25,267 bases of DNA from Candidatus Latescibacterota bacterium (GCA_021295675.1 JAGWBY010000059.1:16285-41551), one strand, 5' to 3'; positions 8,122 to 16,456 are shown, counted from the stretch's first letter. Program-made: numbers and translations. The notes: a model not told the origin generated them from the letters alone.

Positions 8122-8186
8122 TGATAATTTGGGAGCCAACTCCATTTTTGTATTGATAATTTTGGAGTTGGGGTCCATTTTATCAT
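8122..8186. repeat. Paired imperfect repeat/inverted repeat upstream of the DUF4143 ATPase
   Basis: Two related units of about 32 bp lie in tandem: 8122-8153 and 8154-8186. Both begin TGATAATTT, go on to a GGAG core and end around TCCATTTT. Within the pair, CCAACTCCA (8136-8144) and TGGAGTTGG (8163-8171) form a perfect 9-bp inverted repeat. TGATAA (8122) is mirrored by TTATCA (8180-8185). The AT-rich stretch contrasts with the flanking DNA. It ends 32 bp before the ATPase start codon. The best reading is an operator/promoter region or a recognition site tied to the ATPase gene. Confidence 0.6.
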
Positions 8187-8218
8187 GGTGATATATCCCA
8201 CGTTTCGGGGAATTGTCC

Positions 8219-9403
8219 ATGCCTTTCCAACGCCGCTATCTCAAAAGTCTTATCACAGAAGATTTGGACCAACGCATGGTCTTTATCGGCGGGCCCAGAC
8301 AGGTGGGCAAGACCACGCTGGCGCGGTTGGTCGGCGAGGATTTCAAGGCAACGACCTATTTGAACTGGGACAACCGCGCTCACCGCCGCGCCCTGCTCGA
8401 CGGGCATTGGCCGCCTGAGACCGATTTTCTCATTTTCGACGAAATCCACAAGTACCCCCGGTGGAAAGGGTTGGTCAAGGGGCTGTGGGATACCCGACCG
8501 TCCGATCAGCGCATCATGGTCACGGGCAGTTCCCGACTCGATATTTTCCGGCGGGGCGGCGATTCGCTCTTGGGTCGCTACCGCTACTACCGTCTCCATC
8601 CCTTCTCCCTGTGCGAGCTAAACGGTCCTAGCGAGACCCCGACTCCCTTTCCCACCGGGCGGCCCAACTTGATCTTGGACCAAGCTGGCGATCACTTGGA
8701 CACCTTGCTCACCTTCGGCGGCTTTCCCGAACCCTGCATTGCCGCCCGCCAGCGCACCCTCAAACGCTGGCAGAAAGAGCGCTTTGAGCGGGTGTTCCGG
8801 GAGGATATTCGCGAGACCGAAACGGTGCGTGCCTTGGCCCAAGTCGAGTTGCTAGGTAGCCTAATTCCCGGACGAGTTGGCTCACCCCTATCGATCAGCA
8901 ACTTGGCCGAAGATGTCGAGGCTAGTCCCAAAACCGTCAAGAGCTGGATCGAGTTACTAGCTCGCAATTACTATCTGTTTCGAGTACCTCCTTATCATCG
9001 ACGCTTGGAACGGGCCCTAAAAAAAGAATCCAAGTACTATCTGTGGGACTGGTCCGAGGTGGAAGAGAAGGGACCCCGCTTCGAGAATATGGTCGCGGCT
9101 CATCTGTTAAAATTCTGCCATTACTACGAGGACAGCCACGGCATTGACGTGACGTTGTACTATCTGCGCGATCTGGAGAAGCGCGAAGTTGATTTCTTGG
9201 TGGTATGGGAAAGTCAGCCTTGGTTTTTGGTGGAGTGCAAGGTCGGGGCACCCAAGGGCTTAGGACATCTGCGCTATTTCGCCGATAAACTGGGGATTGA
9301 ACAGCGCTATTGTGTGACGGCGTCTGACCAGCACGACTACTTGGATCGCACTACCGACGTCCGGGTGGTACCGGCTGGCAAATTTCTCATGGCCTTGGTC
9401 TGA
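8219..9403 (+). CDS. AAA_14/DUF4143 family ATPase
   Basis: A 394-residue protein. The Walker A motif is in GGPRQVGKTTLARL near residue 25. Walker B is LIFDEIHKYPRWKGLVKGLWD. A sensor-like strand IMVTGSSRLDIFRRGGDSLLGRYRYYRLHPFS follows. A winged-helix-type segment (ISNLAEDVEASPKTVKSWIELL) and the DUF4143 C-terminal region come next. That region carries a restriction-nuclease-fold-like pattern (KREVDFLVVW...WFLVECKVG). The architecture is that of widespread bacterial and archaeal ATPases often seen in accessory DNA, whose role is unproven. ATG 8219 is preferred to an in-frame TTG at 8213, with GGGGAA upstream. The stop codon TGA (9401-9403) is exactly the left target duplication of a MITE-like element. 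It stands alone, with repeats on both sides, consistent with a mobile or selfish gene. Confidence 0.9.
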   Translation: MPFQRRYLKSLITEDLDQRMVFIGGPRQVGKTTLARLVGEDFKATTYLNWDNRAHRRALLDGHWPPETDFLIFDEIHKYPRWKGLVKGLWDTRPSDQRIMVTGSSRLDIFRRGGDSLLGRYRYYRLHPFSLCELNGPSETPTPFPTGRPNLILDQAGDHLDTLLTFGGFPEPCIAARQRTLKRWQKERFERVFREDIRETETVRALAQVELLGSLIPGRVGSPLSISNLAEDVEASPKTVKSWIELLARNYYLFRVPPYHRRLERALKKESKYYLWDWSEVEEKGPRFENMVAAHLLKFCHYYEDSHGIDVTLYYLRDLEKREVDFLVVWESQPWFLVECKVGAPKGLGHLRYFADKLGIEQRYCVTASDQHDYLDRTTDVRVVPAGKFLMALV

Positions 9404-9542
9404 GAAGCTGTCTGAAAACCCCTGATGGCTTTCGCGCGGCTGCAAGCACGGCGGCCGGCGTTGGGCAAAACCACCCATATGCGCCTTGTCCGCCGCGCTT
9501 TCGCTCGCGCTCGGAGCACACCAGGAATTTCCAGACAGCTTC
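9404..9542. mobile_element. 139-bp MITE-like element with terminal inverted repeats and TGA duplication
   Basis: The left end begins GAAGCTGTCTG and the right end is its inverse complement (CAGACAGCTTC). Over the first 21 bp the two ends match at 18 positions. The element is flanked by TGA on both sides (9401-9403 and 9543-9545), a 3-bp target duplication of the TNA type reported for some IS5-family subgroups. It has no transposase gene and is too short for one, so it is a non-autonomous element. The interior is GC-rich with GCGCGG/CCGCGC segments that could pair. The left TGA is the stop codon of the ATPase gene. Confidence 0.7.
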
Positions 9543-9702
9543 TGAGCGAGGCGAAGTGCGGTGCAACGCCGCTCGTCCTTTTGATTTTTGTTCTGGTAAT
9601 GACGATTTTTGCGTTTGAGGCGGTTTCGTTAGGCTAGTCCGCAGAATATGAGCGGCCTGAAGGTGGTTATCTCCCGATAAATCTGATAAGGAGAAGTAGA
9701 TA
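9543..9702 (+). other. Leader region of the TonB receptor gene
   Basis: This 160-bp stretch between the MITE and the receptor start holds a strong ribosome binding site (AAGGAG, about 10 bases before ATG 9703). A T-rich segment can be read as a hydrophobic peptide (LVLLIFVLVMTIFAF), ending at TAG 9635-9637. I see no recognisable riboswitch; a cobalamin B12-box (GCCACTG) was looked for and not found. The hydrophobic reading may be the end of a small membrane-protein gene cut by the MITE, or chance. Confidence 0.35.
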
Positions 9703-12079
9703 ATGCGCAGTATGGTCTATCTGTCGATGCTAGCGACTTTGCTAGTCGGCTATCCTATAACAGCCCAGCCAGCGGCTCAGCTAAGTGGCAAGATAACCGA
9801 CGCGGCCACCGGCGAACCGCTGCCCGGGGCCAACATTCGCCTCGTCGATACCCTGCTGGGGACTACCACAGACCTAGAAGGTCAGTTCGTATTGCCGGCC
9901 GTGCCTGCGGGCACCCACCAAGTGGAAAGTCAGTATGATTGGTTATGCTGCCCGCACCGAGACCTTGCAGGTAGTCTCTGGCGAGCAAGCCCACTTGACT
10001 GCCGCCCTGACTCCCAGCCCTGTACACATGGGCGAAATGCTGATCCAAGCCGACCGGGCCTTTTCTGCGGCCTCCTCGCGGGCGGTGCGCCAATTTGACC
10101 TGCAAACCCGGCCCAGCCGCACGGCTCATCAGATGCTACAACTGGCACCCGGCCTCATCATCGCCCAACACGCTGGCGGCGGCAAAGCCGAACAGATTTT
10201 TCTGCGCGGTTTTGACGCCGACCACGGCACGGATGTGGCCATTTCGGTGGATGGGGTGCCCGTGAATATGGTCTCCCACGGCCACGGGCAAGGCTACGCC
10301 GACTTGCACTTTCTCATTCCCGAAGTCATCGAGGAGCTGGACGTCAAGAAAGGGCCGTACTTTGCCGAATTCGGCAATCTGGCTACGGCCGGAGCCATCG
10401 CCTACCGCACCCGCGATCACCTCGACGGCAACGCCATTCACCTCGAAGGGGGTGGGTTCAATACGGCCGAGTACACCATGCTCTACCAGATTCCGCTGGC
10501 CGATACTAGGCAAAGCGCCTATTTCGCGGGCAAGTACTACCGCACCGATGGCCCGGTCAAGCGGCCTCAGGGCCTGCAGCGCCTCAATCTCTTCGGCAAG
10601 TACCACAACCACCTCTCCGACCGCTCCACCCTTACCTTGACCACCAGCGGGTTTAGTTCGGCTTGGGACGCCTCTGGGCAGATCCCACAACGGGCCGTAG
10701 AACAGGGCCTCATTGACCGCTGGGGTGCTATTGATGATCTGGAAGGAGGCACCACCGGCCGCCAAGATTTCCACGTCAATTTCCACGTCCGAGAGGCCGG
10801 CACGAGCACCTTTGATCTGCAGGCCTACTTGGTTAGCTATCAGTTTAAGCTGTTTTCCAACTTCACTTTCTTCCTCGATGACCCCGAGCGCGGCGACACC
10901 ATCGAGCAGACCGATGATCGCCAAGTTACCGGGATCAACAGCCGCTATTCCTTCTTCCACAACTGGGGCCCGTACTTGGCTCATACCTCGATAGGAGGCG
11001 GCCTGCGCGCAGATAATGCGGTCGTGGGTTTGTGGAAAAGCCCCGACCGCCAACGCCTAGCGTCGCTGGTCAATGCCGATGTGGTGGAGCGCAACCTGTT
11101 CCTGTGGGTCCAAGAGGAATTTGCTTTCACCCCGCGCTTGAAAATGATCCTAGGGCTGCGCGGCGATTATTTTACTTTCAATGTTGACGACCACCGCGAA
11201 GGGTACCCCAGCGAGTTGCCCCACGCTTCGGGCTTTGCCCAAGCCTCCATACTCAGCCCGAAAGCAACCTTGGTGTATAGCCCTAGCCGCGTCGTGGATC
11301 TTTTTGCCAATGTCGGCACTGGCTTCCATTCCAACGACTCCCGCAACAACGTCATTGACGCCCGGGCCTCGCAAATTCGTCGGGTCATGCGGCGCGATGG
11401 GCACAGCGAGGCCGACATTGCCGTTGAGTTAGCGGGACGCTACATCGATCCAGGCCACCTCGAAGAAGGGACCTTGCCGCGGGCGGTAGGGGCCGAAACC
11501 GGCCTGCGGACTCGGTTGTTTGAGCGGTTGAACGTGGGAGCGGCTCTGTGGTGGCTGGACCTAGAAAGCGAGTTCGTTTTTGTCGGCGATGCCGGCACTA
11601 CCGAAGCCAGCGGAAGAACCCGGCGGGCGGGGCTGGATCTGGAAGCCCGTCTGCAACTGCATCCGTGGCTGTGGGCCGATGTGGACCTCAATCTCGCCCG
11701 TGGTGAGGCCGTGGACGAACCCGACGACGCCAATGAAATCCCGCTGGCCCCCCAACGGACTTCTACCGGAGGCTTGACTTGGTACCATCCCAATGGCTTG
11801 GAAGGAGGCTTGCGCTACCGCCACATCGGCGACCGGCCCGCCAACGAGAACGGCAGTATCACGGCCGAGGGCTATACTGTCGTCGATTTTAACGGAGCCT
11901 ATCGCCTCGGGGCTTGGCGGTTCAATTTGGGTGTAGAGAACGTGCTGAATACAACGTGGAACGAGGCGCAGTTCGACACTGAATCGCGGCTGCGGGACGA
12001 AGAGGAACCTGTTTCGGAGATCCACTTCACCCCAGGGAATCCCGTCAATTTGTGGCTGGGGGCGAGTTTTTCGTTCTAA
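9703..12079 (+). CDS. TonB-dependent outer-membrane receptor, single-base frameshift near the N-terminus
   Basis: The N-terminal part (9703 to about 9925) has a signal peptide (MVYLSMLATLLVGYPITAQ) and a carboxypeptidase-regulatory-like domain (LSGKITDAATGEPLPGANIRL...LEGQFVLPAVPAGTHQVE). Reading then shifts by one base. The rest, from SMIGYAARTETLQV, is in the frame that runs to 12079. Dropping one A from the AAA at 9926-9928 restores VPAGTHQVEVSMIGYAAR. The plug follows (HQMLQLAPGLIIAQHAGGGKAEQIFLRGFDADHGTDVAISVDGVPVN), including the motif SHGHGQGYADLHF. A 22-stranded barrel region ends in the terminal Phe (NLWLGASFSF) needed for outer-membrane insertion. Corrected length is about 792 residues. 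The substrate is unknown; siderophore, cobalamin and glycans are all possible. The frameshift is either a sequencing error or a recent inactivation, as the remainder is well preserved. AAGGAG precedes the start. Confidence 0.88.
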
Positions 12080-12149
12080 GTGCGGAATCCCGTAGATTCG
12101 GGGATTGTTGCAATCCGTAAGGCAAACGGGGCGATGCGGATGAGCCAAC

Positions 12150-12902
12150 GTGAAGTCGCATAAATTCGTTGACTATACATATCTGGAGATCAAGTCGCTT
12201 ATTGACGCTGGGTATTTGGCGATTGTACCTACTGGATGCACGGAGCAGCAGGGGCCACATTTGCCGGTGGATTTCGACACTTGGTTTGCGGAAGCGGTCT
12301 CCCTAGAAGCTGCAAAGCACGCGGCACGCTGTCACGATGTGCGCGCTTTGGTTTTGCCGGCCATGCCTTTTGGACCTACGCCCGAACATCGGGGCTTTGG
12401 CTCGGGCTATATCAACATCCCACACTCTGTGCATGAAGAGTGCGTCTATTTCGTCCTTGAATCACTTGCAGAGCAGGGCTTTGATACTATCGTTGTCTGG
12501 CGCGGCTGCGGCGAGCATCGACTTCAGGAGACAGTGGACAGGTTCAATGCAAAATTCCGCCCTTCATGCGTGGCCCACCTTCCTCCTCTGCCGTACCATG
12601 ACATTTGGTGCCGTGTAGCTGATCCAAGTGTCTTGGGGGGACACGCCGACAGCTTCACGACCTCAATCGCCCTGCATCGGCGTCCAAACACGGTCCGACT
12701 CGACAGGATCCCGTCAACTAGCTCAAGGGAGGTGGATTGGAACGATCCACATCTCGATTTCACGAAATATTCAGATACAGGTGTCATAGGCGACGCGACC
12801 CAAGCGAGCGCCGAGTTGGGAGGCAGACTGTGGCAAGAGGTTGTATCGATTACGGCAGCGATATTCAGAGATTGCCGAGATCAATCAATGCGCGGCCTGT
12901 AG
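12150..12902 (+). CDS. Creatininase-family protein with altered metal site
   Basis: A 250-residue protein of the creatininase/amidohydrolase fold, starting at GTG 12150; an in-frame stop at 12141 rules out a longer N-terminus. PTGCTEQQGPHLPVDFDT corresponds to the family motif G(S/C)TEQHGPHLP..TD. GFDTIVVWRGCGEHRLQ aligns with the 'NGHGGN/NGHYEN' region, and GGHADSFTTS with 'HAG..ETS'. By hand alignment the first metal Glu and the Asp are kept. The His of EQH is Gln, and the His of NGH is Cys. Family enzymes open cyclic amides (creatinine, formamides) with Zn or Mn. Here activity or metal use may differ. It is followed within 41 bp by the ThuA-like gene and a dehydrogenase, pointing to a catabolic cluster. 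No signal peptide is seen, so it is cytoplasmic. Confidence 0.82.
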   Translation: MKSHKFVDYTYLEIKSLIDAGYLAIVPTGCTEQQGPHLPVDFDTWFAEAVSLEAAKHAARCHDVRALVLPAMPFGPTPEHRGFGSGYINIPHSVHEECVYFVLESLAEQGFDTIVVWRGCGEHRLQETVDRFNAKFRPSCVAHLPPLPYHDIWCRVADPSVLGGHADSFTTSIALHRRPNTVRLDRIPSTSSREVDWNDPHLDFTKYSDTGVIGDATQASAELGGRLWQEVVSITAAIFRDCRDQSMRGL

Positions 12903-12943
12903 CGATCGCTTGAGAACTACCTGCCAACGGTATAGAGAATATT

Positions 12944-13576
12944 ATGAGCAAGATCAAAACAGCGGTGATTACTGGACAACATGCCTTTGATGTGCCGGGA
13001 TTTCACGGGTTGTTCAGGAGCATTCCCGGGATTGATTTTTATCTCCAAGATTTGGAGAACTTTGCGGCAGATGCTGGCAAAGTCCGGGAGCAATACGATG
13101 TCCTCGTATTCTATAACTTTCACCGGCAGACGCCCGACGAGGGGAGAGTCCGGGAAGCCATTGAACAACTAGGTGAAAATCAGGCGGGTATCTTGGTGTT
13201 GCACCATGCCATCCTTGCGTTTCCGCAGTGGCAATTGTGGTCGGATCTGTGCGGCATTCAGGATCGCAGTTTCGATTTCAAGGTTGACCAAAATCTGCAT
13301 GTTGACATTGTGGATCCACAGCATCCGATCCTTCGGGGATTGGCTCCGTGGGAAATGGTGGATGAGACTTACATCATGGCGGATCCGGGGGACGACAGCG
13401 ACTTGTTACTGACTACTGATCACCCTGAGAGTATGAAAACGCTGGCGTGGGCTCGACAGTACAAGAACGCTGGCGTGTTCTGTTGTCAGTCGGGTCACGA
13501 CAATCAGGTGTTTGCTGACCCAAATTTTCGCACGGTTATTGCGCGGGGAATTCAGTGGCTGGCGGGAAGGATTTAG
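12944..13576 (+). CDS. ThuA-like domain protein (glutamine-amidotransferase-like fold)
   Basis: A 210-residue protein whose whole length is one ThuA-like domain: KTAVITGQHAFDVPGFHGLF at the start, EQYDVLVFYNFHRQ, GILVLHHAILAFPQW (the position of the GATase elbow, with His-His in place of Cys), then HPILRGLAPWEMVDETYIM, AWARQYKNAGVFCCQSGHDNQVFADPNF and RTVIARGIQWLAG. These are the usual landmarks of ThuA/DUF1080-associated proteins. ThuA was named from a trehalose-utilisation operon, and some relatives act on oxidised sugars. The exact reaction is not established. It is cytoplasmic, as no signal peptide is seen. It lies 41 bp after the creatininase-like gene and 7 bp before the dehydrogenase start. 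Confidence 0.85.
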   Translation: MSKIKTAVITGQHAFDVPGFHGLFRSIPGIDFYLQDLENFAADAGKVREQYDVLVFYNFHRQTPDEGRVREAIEQLGENQAGILVLHHAILAFPQWQLWSDLCGIQDRSFDFKVDQNLHVDIVDPQHPILRGLAPWEMVDETYIMADPGDDSDLLLTTDHPESMKTLAWARQYKNAGVFCCQSGHDNQVFADPNFRTVIARGIQWLAGRI

Positions 13577-13583
13577 GGGCGGA

Positions 13584-14534
13584 ATGCGGACGTTGAGTAT
13601 TCAAGGTTTACCTGATAAGAGCAGGCAGAAAGTCCTCGTCCACGATTGGCCTGAGCCGGAGGGCCCAACTGGCAACGAAATCAAGACCGAGACGATCTAC
13701 TCCGGTATAACAAACGGCACGGAACGCAATCAACTGATTGGCGGCAACTACGCTCCCAAAGATGAACAACTGCCCACCGGCGGCAACGGCTACCAAAATG
13801 TGGGACGGGTGATTGAGGTGGGGCCCGATGTCTGCGAACTACAGATTGGGGATGTGCTGTATATGAGTGCCGTCCATGCCGAGTACGTCGTGATGCCAGA
13901 AGATGGCTTGCTCATCAAGCTGCCCGACTCGCTTGACCCCAAGGAAGCGGCGCTTTTCGGGATGACTAGTGTTGCTATGCGCACCTGCCGCAATGCCGAA
14001 TTGCAGATGGGAGAACGGGTATTGATCGTGGGGGCTGGCATCATCGGTCAGGTCGCCGCACAGATTGCTACCAGCATGGGAGCGCGCGTCACGCTTTGCG
14101 ACATCAATGCCAACCGGCTGGAGATTGCCGAGCAGATTGGTGCGGCTGAAACCGTTGTGAATGCTGCAGGGGATGGCTGGGAAAAAGAAGTCGCGGATGA
14201 GACGTTTGATGTGGTGATTGACTTTGCTGGCGTGCCGGGCATGGAGGATCAGCTTATTAGTGCTGTGCGCCAGCGCGGCCGGGTGGTATTCATCGCGGGA
14301 CGGGATAAAGTGACCTATACCTTTAACCTCGGTCAAGGACGCGAGATCCAGCTAAAACAAAACAGTCATTTTGATTGCGATGACCTGCAGAATCTGTGTC
14401 GTCTGGTCGATCGAGGCTTGGTGAAAATTGCGCCCTTAATCCGCGACGTCGTCCCGGTGAGCGAAGCCAAACGCATCTATGACACATTGCGGGATGCACC
14501 CGATGAACTGTTGGGGACGGTGTTTGTATGGTAG
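13584..14534 (+). CDS. Medium-chain dehydrogenase/reductase (zinc-ADH fold)
   Basis: A 316-residue MDR-family oxidoreductase. The start at ATG 13584 gives MRTLSIQGLPDKSRQKVLVHDWPEPEG and lies 7 bp after the ThuA stop; the open frame extends back into the ThuA gene but without family sequence. The N-terminal GroES-like part has GNEIKTETIYSGITNGTERN and IEVGPDVCELQIGDVL. The Rossmann part has VLIVGAGIIGQVAAQIA with the dinucleotide GxGxxG, and the acid 'CDINANR' suggests NAD. The catalytic Cys of classical zinc ADH is replaced in 'YSGITNGTE', as in BchC-like and TDH-like MDR enzymes with a modified or absent zinc site. It probably oxidises a polyol or sugar derivative handled by its operon partners. 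Its end overlaps or abuts the HIT gene (ATG at 14528-14530 overlaps its last codons). Confidence 0.87.
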   Translation: MRTLSIQGLPDKSRQKVLVHDWPEPEGPTGNEIKTETIYSGITNGTERNQLIGGNYAPKDEQLPTGGNGYQNVGRVIEVGPDVCELQIGDVLYMSAVHAEYVVMPEDGLLIKLPDSLDPKEAALFGMTSVAMRTCRNAELQMGERVLIVGAGIIGQVAAQIATSMGARVTLCDINANRLEIAEQIGAAETVVNAAGDGWEKEVADETFDVVIDFAGVPGMEDQLISAVRQRGRVVFIAGRDKVTYTFNLGQGREIQLKQNSHFDCDDLQNLCRLVDRGLVKIAPLIRDVVPVSEAKRIYDTLRDAPDELLGTVFVW

Positions 14535-14557
14535 GCGGATTTGGAACCCGTAACGTT

Positions 14558-14979
14558 ATGGTTGACCCACCTTCGCACGAGCCGGCCGGTTACCGCTGTC
14601 CGTTCTGCACCATAGCAGGCGGCGCGGAAGCTGAGTTCACGGCGTGGCGGGACGAGCATGTTCTGGTGCAGATTGCGCTGCACTGGAGTCCGGCCAACCC
14701 CGGCAAGGCGCTGGTGATCCCGCTGGCGCACATGAACTGGCTGGCCGCATCGCCCACATGGTGCGTTGCGTGGCGGTCGCCATCCGCACTGGGTATCCCT
14801 GCGACGGCGTGACGGTGCGGCAAAACAACGAGCCGGCCGGCGGCCAAGACGTCTGGCATCTGCACACGCACGTGATCCCGCGGCACATCGGCGATGGAAT
14901 GCATCTGGGAGTGCCCGTGCGGGCCGATGACCGCGACCGTGCGCGTTACGCGGATCGCCTGCGTGGGCTTCTTGGGTAG
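14558..14979 (+). pseudogene. HIT-family (histidine triad) hydrolase, frame broken by a small deletion
   Basis: The first frame (ATG 14558, or 14528 overlapping the dehydrogenase stop) reads YRCPFCTIAGGAEAEF then LHWSPANPGKALVIPLAHMNWL, which is the N-terminal half of a HIT hydrolase with its CxxC. From about 14743 the match continues in another frame: GRIAHMVRCVAVAIRTGYPCDGVTVRQNNEPAGGQ, then the histidine triad DVWHLHTHVIPR, ending at 14979. Relatives have about 8-10 more residues between the two parts, so a small deletion with frame loss best explains the break. HIT enzymes cleave nucleotide phosphoester or phosphoramidate bonds. The triad is intact in the second frame, but no continuous product can be made as written. 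It is the last gene of the plus-strand cluster and converges on the Fic gene 17 bp away. Confidence 0.8.
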
Positions 14980-14996
14980 TTGTCCGGTCAGTCTCA

Positions 14997-16346
14997 TTAG
15001 GGCGCGACGATCCGCTTGAGTCTATCTTCGAAGTTATCGCTTATCCTGTATATCCATTTACGCCTACCCGTGTACTTGACGATTAATCCCATTTTGTCGA
15101 GAGCACGGAGGTCGGTGCGTGCCGTCTCGTATGTAACGTTGTGAGATCGCCGGTGCCCATCTATGGTGTACGAGGCGTCGGGGTGCTTCAGCATGTGCCC
15201 CAACAGGGCCACTTGGCGATGGTTTAGCACCAAGGCCGCATCAGAACCGCGCAGCATGGCCTCCAATTTGCTCGTCTCGTTGGTCTTGCGCGCCAAGTAC
15301 GCGTGCAAGAGGCGGATCGAGTCTAGGATCACCCGCAGGTTGTAGTCGAGGAAATACGTGACGTCGTTGTCGTCGATCTCGGAGAACACGTACGCGCGAA
15401 CGTACTGAGCGGGTGCTTTCTGAATGACCGTTGAAATGGAGAGGAACTCAGTCAGCCAGTACCCCGATCTCGCCATGGACCAGTAGAACAGTGCTCTTGC
15501 AGTTCGTCCGTTTCCATCTACAAACGGATGGTCGTAGCCGACCATGAAGTGAAGGAGGATGGCCTTGACGACTGGATGCAGAAATGGATCGTCCTCTGTG
15601 CGTCCATTGGCGAAATCCAAGAGCAGTTCGACGCGGTCGCTGAGCTGACTGGCGTCCGGGGGCATGTGGATGACCTCGCCGTCGCGCTGGTCCACCACAG
15701 CGACCACGTCGGTCGGCCGCCGGAGCCGCCCGACTGCATCTGGATCGAGCGTCCCTTCTGTCAGTGTCCTTTGCAGGTCCATGAGCATAGAGACTGTCAG
15801 TTCTTTGTCGATGTTCTCGCGTAGAAATTCCATGCCCGAGTAGTTGTTGACGATCATCCGTTCGCTGTTGTCTCGCGGCGGACGGCCTGATCTCAGCAGT
15901 TCCTTGGCAACCCGGCGGGTCGTGACGGCACCCTCTAGCTGGCTTGACGTGATCGCCTCTTCGATCAGAGAGCTCATCAGATACCGTTCGCGGGAGCCGC
16001 TGTTGACGGCGTCGCCGTGGGGGACCTCGATTTTCCCGCTCGCGTCTCGGTCCACCTGATGGAGCCGAGGGTACAGGTTCCCCGTGTCGCTGAATGAGAA
16101 CGGTCTGCCACGAGTGTCCTTGAATGGCAGATCGTGCCGCGAAACCATGCGCTTGAACTTGACGGCAGTCCACCAGTCAAGGCTCGTAAACCCTTCCGGC
16201 GGGGGCAGGTGACGAAGCTGGTCCCAATGCAGATACCTGTCCTTGGGCAGGCTGCCGATGTCCGACCCCAGCAGCCTGACCAAATCATTTGGTTCGTACG
16301 ACGAGACCAACTCGTCGAAAGGCTTCGGGTTTTTGGGCATTCTCAT
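14997..16346 (-). CDS. Fic-domain AMP-transferase with C-terminal winged helix
   Basis: A 449-residue Fic protein. The core catalytic motif HPFVDGNGRTAR (residues 273-284) is fully canonical, so it should transfer AMP from ATP onto a protein hydroxyl. An N-terminal inhibitory helix motif is visible as SSQLEG (residues 134-139, pattern S/TxxxEG), making it a class II, self-inhibited Fic. The N-terminal region (about 60-110) and the beta-flap region fit the usual larger Fic architecture. The C-terminus (about 370-440) reads as a winged-helix DNA-binding domain (LNHRQVALLGHMLKHP...SHNVTYETARTDLRALDKMGLI). It may repress its own promoter: a 12-bp palindrome lies about 80-110 bp upstream. Start ATG 16346 is the first in frame; no strong Shine-Dalgarno is seen. 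It converges on the HIT gene and diverges from an antitoxin-like gene. Confidence 0.92.
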   Translation of the reverse strand: MRMPKNPKPFDELVSSYEPNDLVRLLGSDIGSLPKDRYLHWDQLRHLPPPEGFTSLDWWTAVKFKRMVSRHDLPFKDTRGRPFSFSDTGNLYPRLHQVDRDASGKIEVPHGDAVNSGSRERYLMSSLIEEAITSSQLEGAVTTRRVAKELLRSGRPPRDNSERMIVNNYSGMEFLRENIDKELTVSMLMDLQRTLTEGTLDPDAVGRLRRPTDVVAVVDQRDGEVIHMPPDASQLSDRVELLLDFANGRTEDDPFLHPVVKAILLHFMVGYDHPFVDGNGRTARALFYWSMARSGYWLTEFLSISTVIQKAPAQYVRAYVFSEIDDNDVTYFLDYNLRVILDSIRLLHAYLARKTNETSKLEAMLRGSDAALVLNHRQVALLGHMLKHPDASYTIDGHRRSHNVTYETARTDLRALDKMGLIVKYTGRRKWIYRISDNFEDRLKRIVAP

Positions 16347-16427
16347 GGTTGAAGTCGTGCTTCTATCTGATGGGGATCGGCGGCGAAGTGGCGTGAGTTG
16401 CTACTTCAGGATGACGAAATACTAATT

Positions 16428-16456
16428 AATTACTAATTTGGTCAAAATTAGTAATT
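16428..16456. promoter_or_regulatory. 12-bp perfect palindrome between Fic and antitoxin genes
   Basis: AATTACTAATTT (16428-16439) and AAATTAGTAATT (16445-16456) are exact inverse complements around GGTCA. A further half-site-like ACTAATTAA abuts at 16421. The whole stretch is AT-rich in GC-rich surroundings and lies between divergent genes. This is what an operator for a winged-helix repressor looks like. The Fic protein with its own C-terminal wHTH is the natural candidate, with the antitoxin as an alternative. Confidence 0.65.

Noticed and set aside
9543..9702. Cobalamin riboswitch before the TonB receptor
   Set aside because: No B12-box or conserved riboswitch core was visible in the leader.
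10136..11053. Long 305-codon minus-strand frame antisense to the TonB receptor
   Set aside because: Composition-driven shadow of the receptor; no family motif, and the plus-strand reading has clear TonB plug and barrel motifs.
15448..16173. 241-codon minus-strand frame overlapping the Fic gene in another frame
   Set aside because: Fic motifs (HPFVDGNGR, SSQLEG) fix the real frame; this reading is low-complexity Arg/Pro/Gly.
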